A stretch of 64,000 nt of DNA from Ciona savignyi. Its lineage: Eukaryota > Chordata > Ascidiacea > Phlebobranchia > Cionidae. The notes under the pieces were generated by a model, which searched no databases, was not told the origin of the DNA, and saw nothing but the letters and a program-made list of their open reading frames with translations. Positions 1 to 12,400 of the stretch are shown here, piece after piece. The translations under genes were made by a program, and so were the position numbers. The stretch's first letter is position 1. Each line of letters opens with the position of its first letter. The stretch spans positions 1,378,892 to 1,442,891 of the forward strand of contig CH002917.1 of NCBI GenBank assembly GCA_000149265.1. Direction: 5' to 3'.

Positions 1-189
1 TCACCCAACAACATTCATGGAAACCTTTGCAAAAGCATTGCGTTAAAAATAGCGGCTATACTTAAGCCTGATAGCACACGACAATGCTAAAGCGCCTTTG
101 TAAATAATTTTTTATCTAGTTATCGGCTGGAATGCTAATTTTTCCGTGGGTGTGACAAAGATATACTTTGTTTCAAATTGCGTGAACTG

Positions 190-300
190 TTGTGTTTAAC
201 GGTTGGTTTGGTCATATAGTAGCACGACCCTAAATCGAATGGTGGTGGATTCGAAACCAATCGCTGGTTAGTCTTCTGTGTACGTGAACAAGGTACATCG
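190..300 (+). repeat. SINE-B fragment (5' part)
   Basis: The stretch around 250-300 (TTCGAAACCAATCGCTGGTTAG, then a TGTGTACGTGAACAAGGTAC-like run) matches the 5' B-box-containing part of the SINE-B family seen in full elsewhere in the window (for example 55140-55350). It lies in an intron upstream of the KMT2 exon and is degenerate. Confidence 0.5.
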
Positions 301-435
301 TCGTCTGATCCTAGTGGTATATTGGGTTGAAAAACGATAGCAACATCTCCAACATTTTGCAGTGGACTATTGGGCGTGCGTTAAAGGCACAATTTCTGTA
401 CAATATCACCCCCGCATTTTTCCTACCCGGTGGGT

Positions 436-620
436 AGAAATGAACTCAAATCTCTATCCTAAAATGTCATCCTAAAATGAGTATCAAAATATCTATCCTA
501 AAATATTCGCCCACATTCTTCCTACCCAGTGCCTGTAGTGTTTGTTCATCTTTTTAAACCACTTGATTTCGAAAATGTATCCTAAAATGAGCATCAAATC
601 TCTATCCTAAAATGTCAAGC
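436..620. repeat. Interspersed ATCCTAAAAT-type short repeats
   Basis: The motif ATCCTAAAATG or a close variant occurs about six times in under 200 bp, often inside a longer CTCTATCCTAAAATGTCA context and separated by unrelated sequence including two CCTACCC(A/G)GTG boxes. The spacing is irregular, so it is a degenerate tandem or composite repeat, not a microsatellite. It lies intronically, upstream of the KMT2 exon. Confidence 0.6.
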
Positions 621-662
621 ATAATCGACTGTAACTTGACACCCGTCCACCAAAAAAATCAA

Positions 663-762
663 TCTTTTTTTTTTTTTTTTTTTTTGATGACCGAACTAAG
701 TTTCGAACCCATGATGGGCTCGTCACAAGGACCGTTTTTTGTATAAGAGTCGGTATCTTAAC
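663..762 (-). mobile_element. SINE-A copy (tRNA-derived), 5'-truncated
   Basis: A poly-T run (A tail on the minus strand) is followed by the complement of the SINE-A B box (TTTCGAACCCATGATGGGC) and the ACCGTTTTTTGTATAAGAGTCGGTAT middle part. The A-box end is missing. It sits about 50 bp upstream of the KMT2 exon acceptor. Confidence 0.8.
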
Positions 763-810
763 CTCACTGTCATCAAACGTCGCCCCCACAAAACCCGTCC
801 TCCCACGCAG

Positions 811-956
811 GGAAGAAGCACATCGTCATCTTCGCGTTGCGGCGCATCCTACGCGGCGAGGAACTTACCTACGACTACAAGTTCCCGATCGAAGACGACT
901 CGCACAAGATCGCCTGTCACTGCGGCGCTCGGCTCTGTCGCAAGTTCATGAACTGA
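811..956 (+). CDS. KMT2A/B-like: KMT2A/KMT2B-type histone H3K4 methyltransferase, terminal coding exon
   Basis: This is the 3'-most coding exon of a trithorax/MLL-type SET-domain methyltransferase, which methylates histone H3 lysine 4 on chromatin. After the acceptor CCCACGCAG (ends 810) the reading is [12 protein letters not shown], then [18 protein letters not shown], then [13 protein letters not shown] and TGA at 954-956. The ELTYDY block is the C-terminal catalytic part of [11 protein letters not shown] supplies the CxC(x4)C zinc cysteines of the post-SET motif, and KFPIEDxS with CRKFxN at the very end is typical of KMT2A/B rather than KMT2C/D. The exon starts in phase 1, completing a Gly codon. 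All upstream exons lie outside the window. GC content is clearly higher than the surroundings, as expected of an old conserved exon. Confident about family; the A/B paralogue is not resolvable in an invertebrate. Confidence 0.93.
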
Positions 957-1293
957 CGGACGCCGTCGAACCCGCATTCCCGATTTGCACAGCCCTACAC
1001 CAAAGAGAACACTGCCAATCCAAAATTCATGATGCGTTTTACCGTCGTTCTGTTATTTTTGTTTGTTCAAATCTGTTTTTACGACCTAGCCAAAGCACCG
1101 TTTGACATCTACCCACAAAACGGCTTGGTTTGTTCTGTTTTCTAATTGTTTTCCATCGCCGATTTCCGCTATTTTTCTAGCCCCGTTTCCGATCGTGTAT
1201 TAAAATACTTTCTTCAAGCAATGGAAGTTATTTTAGCCACAGTTCGACATTTCAGCGTCAGAGGATTGCGCAATAACCCACAAGTTACAGCAT

Positions 1294-1393
1294 NNNNNNN
1301 NNNNNNNNNNNNNNNNNNNNNNNNNNNNNNNNNNNNNNNNNNNNNNNNNNNNNNNNNNNNNNNNNNNNNNNNNNNNNNNNNNNNNNNNNNNNN
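1294..1393. other. Assembly gap (100 N)
   Basis: Exactly 100 consecutive N characters, which suggests a scaffold placeholder of conventional size, so true distance and order across it are uncertain. Confidence 0.99.
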
Positions 1394-2659
1394 GCTTTCA
1401 GTTCTCATACCGGTGGATTGGCCTTGATATGTCAGATCACTTCCCGATTGTGAGTGATTTTCTGTCATCCGAACCCAATTTATTGCTCGTAGACGCCGGC
1501 CTAATAACTGCATATGTTTTGTTAACGTAATCCCAGCCCCAATGATGACAAACCGCCCCCTCATGCAATACGGTCAGTTGCGTAATTCCGTGCTGCCAAG
1601 CCGGTTTGGCGATACAGGTTGTGTTAAACAGCTCCGACAGAATGCGAAATCGCGTAATTCTAGATGATATTAAAAGCTGTTCAGTTGTGTTCTGACCGCA
1701 GGGAATAGCTTGAAGGTCGTGGCGCTTTTTTAATATGAAATATGGGCGGAAAATGAAAAAAAAGGGATAACTTTGTCAAAACCACACCCTAAAGCAGCCG
1801 CGAACTTTTATAACTTTGGTTTCATTTTTATTTTAAAATAATCTATATAAAAGATAAGCAACAAAACGACAGTCGTAAAATCACATTGTGGAAAAATAAA
1901 ATACCGTTTTCACGGTTCTATTCGGCCCCCCAATTGGCTATGTTTATTTGCAACGATTAACTCTAACGCAATCGATTTATTGCAAATAATTTTAATTATC
2001 CAAGTCATTAAATTTTTATTCTTTCGCGCTGTGTCTTCTATTATTTGTAGTGCAAGAATGCCAATTGTGACGTAACACGTACACAATGTAGGCTAACCCA
2101 CGGTTATTTCCAGCTTACAGAACAGGTACAGCATTCGTCCGATTCTCGATAGACACCCACCTAGCATTAAATTATGCACTTCGAAACAAACCGGTAGCGA
2201 TATCGTTTTGATTGATGCCTCTACTTTGCGTAAAGCCGCGTATTTATTAGTGCAATTGAACCCGTGTCGTCGATTGCAGAACATACGCATTAACTGCCGT
2301 AATTACAGTGTTGGCAATATAAATGCCCCTGTAGAAATGCATGCATTAGTTGAAATCAAAATCCTTTCAAAATGTCAACGACAGTGTACCTTTTAATTTA
2401 AATTCAGTCAGCCGTTTGTAGATTTTACTTTGAAGAGAAGTTTTTTTTAACTATACCCAATTTTTTATAATTTAATCGAATTTTAGGGTAATAACGGAAA
2501 ATGCCAATCGGCATAATTAGATTATAATAAGATATACTACGCCCTACCGCGTATACTTACTACTAGGTATCCGAAACTATCAATCAGTTAAACAGAATAT
2601 AGACTTGTAGTTAATAAGAAACAACGCAGCCTTGATATACGGTAAAAGGTTCACTAGAA

Positions 2660-2870
2660 GTAGTTAACCTAGTGAAATAATGGGTACTACCAAATTGAAG
2701 AAAGGTCTATATCCAAAACAACGCACTGCAATAGCTCCGGTAACTTGACGATGGGCGCAAGGTGATCTGTCGATTGCCCGTGTGTTAACGTCTATTGCGT
2801 TTTCCCATTCACGTGAATAAACAGGAATATCCTATCCTTTCTTATATATCAACCTTATCCTATCCAATCC
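2660..2870 (+). repeat. SINE-B 3' part with ATCCT tail
   Basis: Contains the SINE-B downstream module: GGGTACTACCAAATTGAAG, then CACTGCAATAGCTCCGGTAAC, then GGTGATCTGTCGATTGCCCG, then TTTTCCCATTCACGTG, ending in AATATCCTATCC. The 5' B-box half is not clear here. Confidence 0.75.
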
Positions 2871-4820
2871 TATTAGTTGCTTGGTTTCAACCATATATTA
2901 ATGCTGTAGTGTTTTCTTTTAGAATCCATAAGTTTGTATACCATTACATGGATTAATAGTATAGATAACCCCGTAGTAAGTATGCGGCTTTTATCAATAA
3001 ATATCATAATTTTCCCGTGGTTAAAGGAATATCTTCCATATCGGATTAACAAAACTTTTTAATTTAAGACGTAACATGACTTTACTATCAACCAATATAA
3101 GGTCCAGCAAAATATTTCCAGACTGAATCAACCAACTAACCGCGAAATTATTAAACCAAACTATTTCTAATAAACATCGAAATTATGTGACTAATAGCTG
3201 TGGAATTAGCAAAGTAGGTAGCGTGTAACGGTGTTTAAAATTCTTAAATCGTCTAATTAATTCAGGCTACTCATAACTGCGAAATTACAGCCTGTCACCG
3301 AAATTCGAATAAACAATTTTATCAACGTAGGGCGAGGTTAAATTTCCGTTGGACTTCCGCCGCAGAGGCGTACTGCGGTGTTAGCACAGGTTACAATTGC
3401 TTGCGTTCTGTTTTACAAGTGACATTGCTATCAGTCCGATTGGTTCAATATTTTCGTTTCCCCAGAACCGCCAACAAGTTTCATTAAATGTACATTTACT
3501 GTCGGGGGCGTCATTTGTATTTAGAACTAAACCCAGGTAAGCTTAAACTATTCATTTGGTTAATATTAAACGGGGAATAAAGGAAATTTTGGAAATTCAG
3601 TGCAAGTGTAGTAAATCATATCAAAACTTGCTGTTTGGTTTTAGTTATTTAATCCGCATTTGCGCAGATTTAAGCCCAACGCCGTTACGAGGATTAGTAT
3701 ACATTTACGTAATAATGCTTGTGTGTTGGATACTACAATTATCATTTTCCAGTGTTGCCAAGCCGTTTGTCAGTGTTGCCAAACCATGTTCACTTGTGTC
3801 AAACAATTTATTAAGTTTTGTGTAGAGTGTTTACATTCTATTTCCACTTTTATTTCCTTTTTCACATTACCAGTGCCCAGTTCACTTCAACATATAATCA
3901 TTGTATGCGTGTTGACCGAGTGTGCTTAATAGTTCTGTACCACCGTCGACTCAATAGTCGCTGGCTGTATAACTAGCCCGTCGCCTTAAGTCGTGCTGTA
4001 TGGTTTAAATGCAAAGCGACAGACGACTCGCTTATTGCTTTTCACCCTGTCTTAACACGCCCAGGTACAAGACGCGACGGCAGCGCACACAAGTCTGTCT
4101 CGCTGCTGGAACAGCACAGAAACGTTCACGCAAATCGATGCCGCCGATTTCTGTTTCGTAATTCACAATTATTATCGATAGTAGTGCTGTATGATTCTAT
4201 ACTGAGGATGTCAATCTTTTTGTTTAAACAAAAATAATTTTAATTTATAGTTGGTAATCTTTTAAATCCTAAAGTCAGACGTACCCCTCTTCGAATTTTA
4301 TATAAAAAAAAACAGTTTTACTAACTGTGAAATTATTTGTCTCCTTATCTCATCAAACCATAACTAAAAGGATCGTAATCATCTATAATCTACAGTCGGT
4401 TGTGTTCTTGGTCAATCTACTAACCCTAACCCAGTGAATAGTAATTGAACAGAAACAACAGCATTTTTTCAAACATAAAATCACTCTTGACACTGCACAA
4501 GATGCAGTAGCTGTACTGTGGTCACGAGGTGATCTGCCACCCCTTGTTGTACGGCCCATTAGAATAAAGCATATTTTACTATTACCCGTCGTTTATTTCA
4601 TTGCTGATTTGGACAGAACCGAACACTTTAACGCAGCCTAATTAAGTAGTTATTTGGTTTGAATCATATATTAATTTTGTAGTGTTTCTTTCCTAGTAAT
4701 TATGCGGCTCAAAGTGTTAATATATGTTGCCCAGCGCAGTTTCAAACTCGTTACATGGTAGTTTTTTAATTGCTCACTTTATGAGAATGAATCGAGCTAA
4801 CCAATACACAACCGTTTATT

Positions 4821-5062
4821 TTGCCTTAAAAGCAAGTGCGAGAACTCTTGCAAGCGTGTGGCAACCCGTATATTATTTTAACTTGAGTTGTGTGATCGGA
4901 CAAATTTAACTTTGCCTTAGAAAGCAAGCATTTCAGTTTGCCTTAAAAGCAAGTGCGAGAAGTTTTGCCAGCGTGTGGTAACCTGTATATTATCCTAACT
5001 TAAGTTGTGTGATCGGACAAATTTAAATTTTACTTCATTAACAAATTTAAATTTTACTTCAA
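4821..5062 (+). repeat. ~120-bp direct tandem duplication
   Basis: Two direct copies share GCCTTAAAAGCAAGTGCGAGAA, a GCGTGTGGxAACC segment and AGTTGTGTGATCGGACAAAT. They start near 4821 and 4938, and a further short repetition of ACAAATTTAAATTTTACTTC follows at 5021-5062. No coding potential is evident. Confidence 0.8.
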
Positions 5063-5219
5063 TTTTTGTTTATACGTCCAACGATCGTGCGTGGAAAACG
5101 AGTGGCGACAGCGGTCGGGCTGAGTGGCCGCCCTCATGAAGTGCTGTCTCGCAGCGTAACCTGGACTGCGTGTCCGACGTGCGTGAAAAAAACGCAAACC
5201 CTCCGGTCGCGCGCAGCCC

Positions 5220-5227
5220 TATATAAA
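5220..5227 (+). promoter_or_regulatory. TATA box upstream of a 59-codon ORF
   Basis: TATATAAA lies in a locally GC-rich block (5085-5220) about 50 bp before an ATG at 5276. The spacing would place a start site near 5250. It is a sequence match only. Confidence 0.35.
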
Positions 5228-5275
5228 CTGACTTAATCAAACCTCTTATCAAGGGCGGTTGGAAGCGATTGAAAG

Positions 5276-5455
5276 ATGCTTCATAGGCAAGGACTCGAAT
5301 TTCTAGAAGCCGCCCAACGTCGAAGGGATAGGCTACTCGCCGATGCGTATAGTTCCCGTTTTCGTTCTGGTGTACGGATTTATCGATATCGCCAAAGATC
5401 GTTATATAATTTAGATGCGTTGGGCGTATTTTCGGAGATTTTAACAAATCAGTAA
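5276..5455 (+). CDS. Small unassigned ORF, 59 codons
   Basis: ATG at 5276 to TAA at 5453-5455 encodes a very Arg-rich polypeptide beginning MLHRQGLEFLEAAQRRRDR and containing RSGVRIYRYRQRS. It has no signal peptide or TM segment and I do not recognise a family. It is shorter than most ORF-length cut-offs. In its favour are a TATA element 50 bp upstream, a GC-rich upstream block unlike the flanks, and an uninterrupted frame of basic, hydrophilic composition. Against it are the lack of a recognised homologue and a longer open frame on the opposite strand. It could equally be the 5' exon of a longer transcript or chance. Confidence 0.2.
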   Translation: MLHRQGLEFLEAAQRRRDRLLADAYSSRFRSGVRIYRYRQRSLYNLDALGVFSEILTNQ

Positions 5456-5918
5456 TTACTCTCCGCATCTACGCTTATAATTGTTTCGACAAAATTAATT
5501 GAAAACTTCCATGCGTCCGGGCGATTAAGTTTTCTCTCACTTTTAATCGTTTTTTTACGACGAAGTATGGCGCCGTTTACTTTTAGGAATTTTTGTTATT
5601 TAAATATCAACGTTTGCTATTTGGCTTTGACCACGTATTCTAGAGAAGTAACGCTAAGGTCAAAATGTCGCCAAAAAACGCGGTCGCTCGTTCCAGCTAG
5701 TATGGCTAGTTTCGCCTTCGAATTTGAACTTAGAGGACAGTTTTCCGACCTCGGCGTTTCCGGGAAAGAGCAATTCAGTTGCTTTGACCTCCGCTTGTGT
5801 TGATTGAACGTCGCAAATTCAAAGTGTGAATTCGTTTTTGGGCGGACAGTTGATGTTTCAGACACGCCCATACCCGTCCGACGTAGCTCAAATTCGAGTG
5901 CTCCAGTCATTCGCGTGG

Positions 5919-5978
5919 TATATAAAGTTGTACGCGCTTGTACGTTGATTTACTTGTACAAGTGTCGGAATTTGGTTA
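5919..5978 (+). promoter_or_regulatory. Candidate core promoter and 5' UTR exon of the trefoil gene
   Basis: TATATAAAG at 5919-5927 is followed by a potential start region near 5950 and a candidate splice donor GTAAGG at 5979. A pyrimidine-rich acceptor (TTCTTTCATTTCAG, ends 6379) lies 53 bp before the trefoil-gene ATG at 6433. A 5' UTR intron of about 400 bp between them is consistent. Alternatively the acceptor could receive a trans-spliced leader, which tunicates use. Inference only. Confidence 0.35.
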
Positions 5979-6432
5979 GTAAGGATTATATTTTTATTGG
6001 GTTTTAATAAGTTCTTGAGGTATATAGAATGTAGTTCTTCTACGAACAGTATCTCTTTGTAGAGTGTTAAATAATTGGAGTGAAGCGGTAACTAGTGATC
6101 GCGTTTATTTAATTTTTCGATCGAACTTACACTCAGGGGTTCGTATTAGCTTGTGCGGTAGTCGCGTCGTGTTAGGTAGATTTTCCGACTACCCTTTTGA
6201 CTAAACCCCCCTACGTATTAGTAAAGTAATTTGACAATTGCCCGATCTTAACTCTCTTGCGTTTTCTCATTGACGAAATTAAACACCAGGATTTAATCCT
6301 GAAGTCTACTTTAGTGGAAGAGTTGGGCTAGTAACTTTACAATAGCGTTTTAGTCGTTAACTCACTTCTTTCATTTCAGTATAGAATTAGTTTCGTTCGT
6401 ACTCTCGCACAAACCGCTGAAAGCTAGCGACC

Positions 6433-9400
6433 ATGTATCGATCGGTTCTCTGCGTTCTCCTTGTCTCATACACCATGCAGTCAGTTGCAAGATACGTCGA
6501 GCCGAGATGCTTGATCCCCGACTCCGAGAAGACGAACTGCGGACATCCAGGCATCCAGCAGCGGCAGTGCGAGGAAAGGTAAGCTTGATCATTTACCATG
6601 TTTGATGTTTTTTACAGGGGTGGGGGGGGGGGGGTAACATTTGTTAAAACTAGGTTGAAATTCTATTTTAGTACGGTAGTGTGGTCATATGGTTAAGGCG
6701 ATCGGCACATATATTGACTACAGATCCCATCATGGGTTCGAAACTTGGCTCGTTTAAAAAATCTTTTATCCAAGTTATGTCAAAGAAAGATATAACGGTG
6801 GTCGTTTTAAATTAAACGGGATATGATCACCGCCCGGTTGCACCATTTATTTCCTGATTTTTTATATTGTAATAATTTAAATAAATTATGATTTCCGCTG
6901 AAACTGGGTGTCGATATTAGCTCGCCCTACGGCAAGAGTAATGACATGAGCGGGGATTGAACCAAGAACCTGTCTACTATGATATCCACTCCCCCACACA
7001 CTACGTTACAAAGCAAAAAAACAGAGTGATCCAACATGTTTATATAGCCTACCAATATCCTTAAAGTTCCCAACAAAATAAAGCTGGATAGTGTATGGTT
7101 CACTTCATATACTTCCTATATTATTTGTATAACTTTTTATTATAGATCCAAGTTTCGAAATCGTCACTACGACCGTTTCTTTTATAAAACTCGATATATG
7201 TATCGGTCGCGTTAACCATTCGGCCACACGACCGTACACTACCTATATTTTTATATCTATAGCGCTAAATATGTGTTTCACACAGGGGGTGCTGTTTTAA
7301 CAACGAGCCAACTGGAGTGCCGTGGTGTTATCAAGGTAACCAACTAAATAGGCTGGTTTTGACCGTATTTTAATTTGTTGTCATACTGGCCCTGCTTCGA
7401 AAACAAGCTCACTTTGACTTCTGTTTTGTGTGCTGTTAGGGTTATTATAACTGTCTGTCACATTGACGTATTGGAAAAAAAACATCCGGGGAAAAAAGCT
7501 CTCAATATTAAAATGTTTTTTTTACAGTTAACGATAAGTGTTATGTTTGAGACGTTTGGTGGATGTCTTTGTGGATGGAACGATGCAAAGGGTTTATTTA
7601 CACGGGCAATTGTGACATTACCTCGCGTCTTCCATTGGGTTACTGAAGCTAGTACAGTGTTATGTTGAAACGTTATTTTCTGTTTTTGTTTAAATCATTA
7701 AATTGTGTTAAAACAAGTTCTCTACTTGCAATGCGTAATGGTAAAAACGTGTCGCCAATTGGTTTACATCCATTAACCTAGAGTTTGACGGTGCTTATCT
7801 AATCCACCGAACATTTACCTCAACTATACCGACGCCTTTCACCCACAGCTAAAGTAATCCGAAACTTCATGAGACCAACCCAGTTCCGACCGATTTTCCC
7901 TACCACCCCAACCCAACCACCCGTCATGCCAACAACCACCGCCGCTCCGAACACCACAACCACAGCCGCCCCAACCACCACAACAACAACCACAACGGCG
8001 GCACCAACTACAAGACCAACCACCACCAGGGCGCCCAATACGCGCAGTAACCCGCATAAAATGAGCATCCTTGCGTTGGTTCAAATGATAAGAGACGGGG
8101 TTCCGCAAGATATTATCAACAACTTACTCGCCGACGGTAAAGTCATATAATATGTTCTAGTCACACAAACAAGGTTATGACACATATTTATATTCGTTTA
8201 AGGTTATTTAAATGTTTGTGATATCTTTTTATTCATTTATTATCGTTAACAACAGTGACAGAATCGCTGTATAAACGACATAACTGTAAAAAGGGTAGTG
8301 TGAGAATTATGGAACATTAAATGCACGTCGCCATTAAGCTGCTATTAGACACGTCATTTTGGTGGCGCGTGACAAATAAATGGGCGGCGTGGGTTTTTCG
8401 AAGCTACTGCGAAATTGCTTCTCGATCTCTTTGTTTTCTCACATCTTCCCTAGATCTAACATTGTCGACCACAAGGTTAATTCGCAGGACTTCAATTTCA
8501 AGCGAACTTTATCCTAAAATTATTGTAATTTTTTCAACCATTTCGCTGAAACAACTTTCACGGTACCCCTGATAAATGGCTGGCTAAATTGTGGTAAATC
8601 CGGCAGAGATATTTACATCGTTAAGTCCTTCTAAGTTAAATGATAACAATGTAATAACAGCTAAGGGTCAGAGAGAGCGGACGTATCACATATCATTTGT
8701 GCTATTAATCGGATTACTCCGGATTTCTCTAGTTTAATGTTTGCCAAGACTACAGGCCCGCAAAATCCGTTCGCATTGTGGATATGGTAATACTCATGCA
8801 TTCTATTTAAATAAGACATTGCGATTATGCTTCTAATTTTAAATAACTATGTCTAGTTTGGGACTGTTTCTTCTATACAGCGTTAGTTCGCTTGCTCACT
8901 TTGAGTGACATGTTTTTTTTTACGTTTTGACAAAAAAAAACGCGCAGTAAATGATAAAAATTAATAACACACTTTTCAATTAACACATTTTTTGTTGGAA
9001 CATTGTTGTATTTGGTGTAGATAAAATATGTTACCAGTAGTCCGTATCATCATTTGAATATAATTCTTTGTAATAATGTTGTACTGCAACCCGTCTAGAC
9101 ACAGGGCCGCTTGTAATGACGCCTTGCGAGTTGCAGGGTAGTATATATTACTAATGAACCCTTAGATTTCTTTGTACGTGACATAATTTGTTTTTAGTTT
9201 TTAAAGTCATATAAACAATTTTAAAGTCATTTGTAAAAAAGTTTCGCTAAAAATTACCCAGTAGTTACTCTTTGAAAATTCCGCAATATTTATTGTAGTA
9301 GAATATATCAATTCCATCAAATTACACACCGAAATTACACAGCTGTAATACTACTTCAACGGCCACCATTTTTTTTAATCCAAATTACCTTTTCGTGCCA

Positions 9401-12400
9401 AAATAATATTTCTAAAGTCATAAATTATCTTGCAGCTGTACCCAACGGCGAACTTATGTTTGCTTTGAGAGATGGAAGACTGGATCGCAATGAATATCTG
9501 AGATTGATGAAGGGTAAGTAGCATGGATAGTGTTGTAGATAGGCAAACTCATTACTATCAATTACGACAAATCTTACGGCCCGTATTACAGATACTAAAA
9601 TGAAAACAACTTCTCTTCCATGCAACTAGTGTATTTTTATTTTTTCATTTTTATTTTTTTATGTGGGTTTAGCGGCCACGTCTAATTATACGGAAACTTG
9701 ATAACTGAATGTTGTTAAGACGTGTTCTGACGACTGTCGTTTTGCCGTTTTTTCGTTTTTCGAATTTTTATCAGAGGTCCTTTACGTTTTCATCGTGGAA
9801 ATAAAAAATAAACTAAACTATACTTTACCTGTTTATTAAAATTAAATGCAACTATGTGTTTAATTAAAATTGTTTCTGCTCCTGTAATGTTTCTAACCCT
9901 AACCAATGCTATCTTTTCAGGACCTGGAATCAACTTTAACGCACTGGTGGCCTACCGTCTAACCGGTGGTAACGTCAATTCTATGATTTACGAACGATTA
10001 GCAAGGACATACGGTATGAACTTCGAAAGTTTATTATTCTACTTCTAATAGCCTAATTTAACCGTCCACCGCTAAATGCAAAGTACATACCATAAACTAA
10101 AACTCATTAAAAGTGCAAATACTGTCTAATATACAACAGCAGGACTTTTCAGCCAAAAAATAAATGTCCAATTGTCTTGTGAAGTTTTCCTAAGAATATT
10201 TTGTTTCAGTGATTACTCTTTAGCGGAGTATAGTAATTGGCTCAACTAAAATACAGATATATCAATGATTAAAATACCTTAATCAGCTCGTGGTAAGAGT
10301 AAACGGTAGTAAGGTATAACGGTTGTTTATTGCGGGTGTACAACGTATCCCTGTTCCAGGTGTCGACTCTATGGCAGTTCAACTGATGATGTCAAACAGA
10401 AAAGACGCGGCGGCGCGACATCTAGCGGCAAGAATGACACGTGAGGATTCATTTTATAGGATAGGATACTTGAGTCATAGTTAACCCCAGGTTGTACGGT
10501 TGTGTGGCCGAATGGTTAACGCGACCGAAACATATACCGAATTATATACAAAAAACGGCCTTAGCAACCAACCCATTTTGGGTTCGAAACTAAGCCAGGT
10601 AAAAAAAAATAAAAAAAATGGTTTCACCCCAGGGGTAGAAAAACGTAATGGGCGTGCTACGAAACATATTTTGTTAGATAACGTTGTGTCGACAGTAAAT
10701 GTACGCTATTACAGTGTGTTAAATATGTTTGGAGGTTGCTATGAATTTCGTTCAAGCACTACACCACTGGATTCAAGTAATATCCTCAACGTGCCTTTTT
10801 CCACACAGTTTACTACTTATCGACTGATTTTGTTCCCAACAACATACTTCTGTCTGCGGTCTGTCGTCGCTCTTACCATTTAACTAACCCACTGGGTATT
10901 TTAATTGAATATTTTTTGTTAATTTTTACTGGGTTATGTTTTGAACCAACAATGGGCAAATCGTTAAGGCCATTTTTTGTATGTAATTTCGTGTGCATCG
11001 CTGGCCCAATCCATTTAGCCACGCGAGCGTTCTGTATTTATTTATTTATTTTACCAGGCTAAGTTTCGAACTCAAGATGAGCTGGCCACAAGATCATTTT
11101 TTAATATTTTCTTTACCTGACTAAGGTTCGAACGCGTAGAGGCTTGTCACTAAAACCGCCTATCGCATGGAACGGGGCATATGTATCGGTTGATTTACCA
11201 TTCGGCCCGCTTACCACCTTTTTTTTACTGGTCTTAGTTTTGATCCCATGATGAGCTCGTCACAGTCTGTTTTTTTTTTATATATGGAATTGATATATGA
11301 ATCGGTTGCGTTAACCTTTTGGCCACACGACTAATGTTGTTTAATCCAAGTAAAGACAACGACAGTCCTGTCTGGCAACAAGTGACTGATCAGTAACAGT
11401 TTTAATTATTTCAGCCACCTCGAACGCGAATCCACTCAACAGTCTTATCCTTCGTGCCGTGACGTCAGGCCAAGGTTTAACTCGCACAAACGTCATGGAC
11501 TACTACATCGACCAAACCTACCGAAGCCGTAAGAAAAAATAGTTCCTTATTTACGACCAAACGTCGGTTTATCTCTCCTTATGGGGGTGTTGTGAAGAAT
11601 ATATCATAATATTGTTATAGGTGTATGTGATAGTGAAAAGACAGTTTGACAATTGACACTCCCTCCATTGCTCGAAAATAAGCATTGTTCTCCGGCGAAT
11701 TCTTTTCTAATCAGGAAGAATTTAAAGTCGTCAGATTACCATGTTTCAACGATTACCTTGTGTTAACTGACTGGTTATTCAAACTATTGTTCAGACATTT
11801 ATACCTATTTAGCTCAATCCAGCCGACCGGGCTAAGGCTACCGTACAGTGCGTTGCCAAAGGACACCGCTGAGGAGCCAGTAGTTGGTTTCGAGCCCACA
11901 AACCTGCTTTGTGCGACGCTCAAACTGGTTTAACTGAACATTCGGACTTAATTGGGTAAAGTTTTCTTAGCAAATCTTCCGTTGTATTTTGCAGACTCCC
12001 GTTTGGCAAGGGAGGCGCAGAAGGCGATCGTAAGAGGCGACTTGAGGACCGCGGTCAGTTTCATGTTACTCGATGCAAACCGTGGAAGACGAAGTAAGTA
12101 TAACACAACCGGAGTATGAGCCACATTTTCGCCAAACTTCTAATATAATATCAGAACGACTATATTCCGAGTTTTCCCGGTTAGTCTGGTGGTTTAGTGA
12201 CGCCTTTCTGAAAAGTATCTCTAGCTAGGCGGTTGTGTCCTTGGGCAAGTCACTTATCGGACATTGCCTGAAAGCAGCGGATTAACGGGTTCTACCAAAT
12301 TAAAGAAATGTGTGAATCATACACAACACACTGTTCTGCTCCCCCCGAACCCTCATCCCCCCCAAAAAATTATACTATTCCTAACGCAGCTTGACGACTA

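Larger units (their letters stand above)
957..5219. other. KMT2 3' UTR and gene-poor AT-rich region
   Basis: After the KMT2 stop the sequence is AT-rich with stops in all frames. A candidate poly(A) signal AATAAA is near 1894. I found no convincing exon series on either strand. Contents are an assembly gap, a SINE-B 3' fragment (2660-2880), a small tandem duplication (4821-5062) and short unclassified sequence. Confidence 0.6.

Noticed and set aside
1146-1564. Open frames spanning the N gap on both strands
   Set aside because: They are open only because N codons are not counted as stops.
5070-5468. 132-codon open frame on the minus strand
   Set aside because: No recognisable domain, rich in residues expected from the complement of the GC-rich promoter-like block, and overlapping the TATA element on the other strand. 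No splice or promoter support.
7820-8108. Minus-strand frames rich in Val/Gly or Cys/Gly
   Set aside because: They are shadows of the ACC/ACA-rich Thr stretch of trefoil-gene exon 3 on the plus strand.
10500-10883. 127-codon plus-strand open frame
   Set aside because: It starts inside a SINE-A copy and runs through its A tail into intron sequence; no family resemblance.
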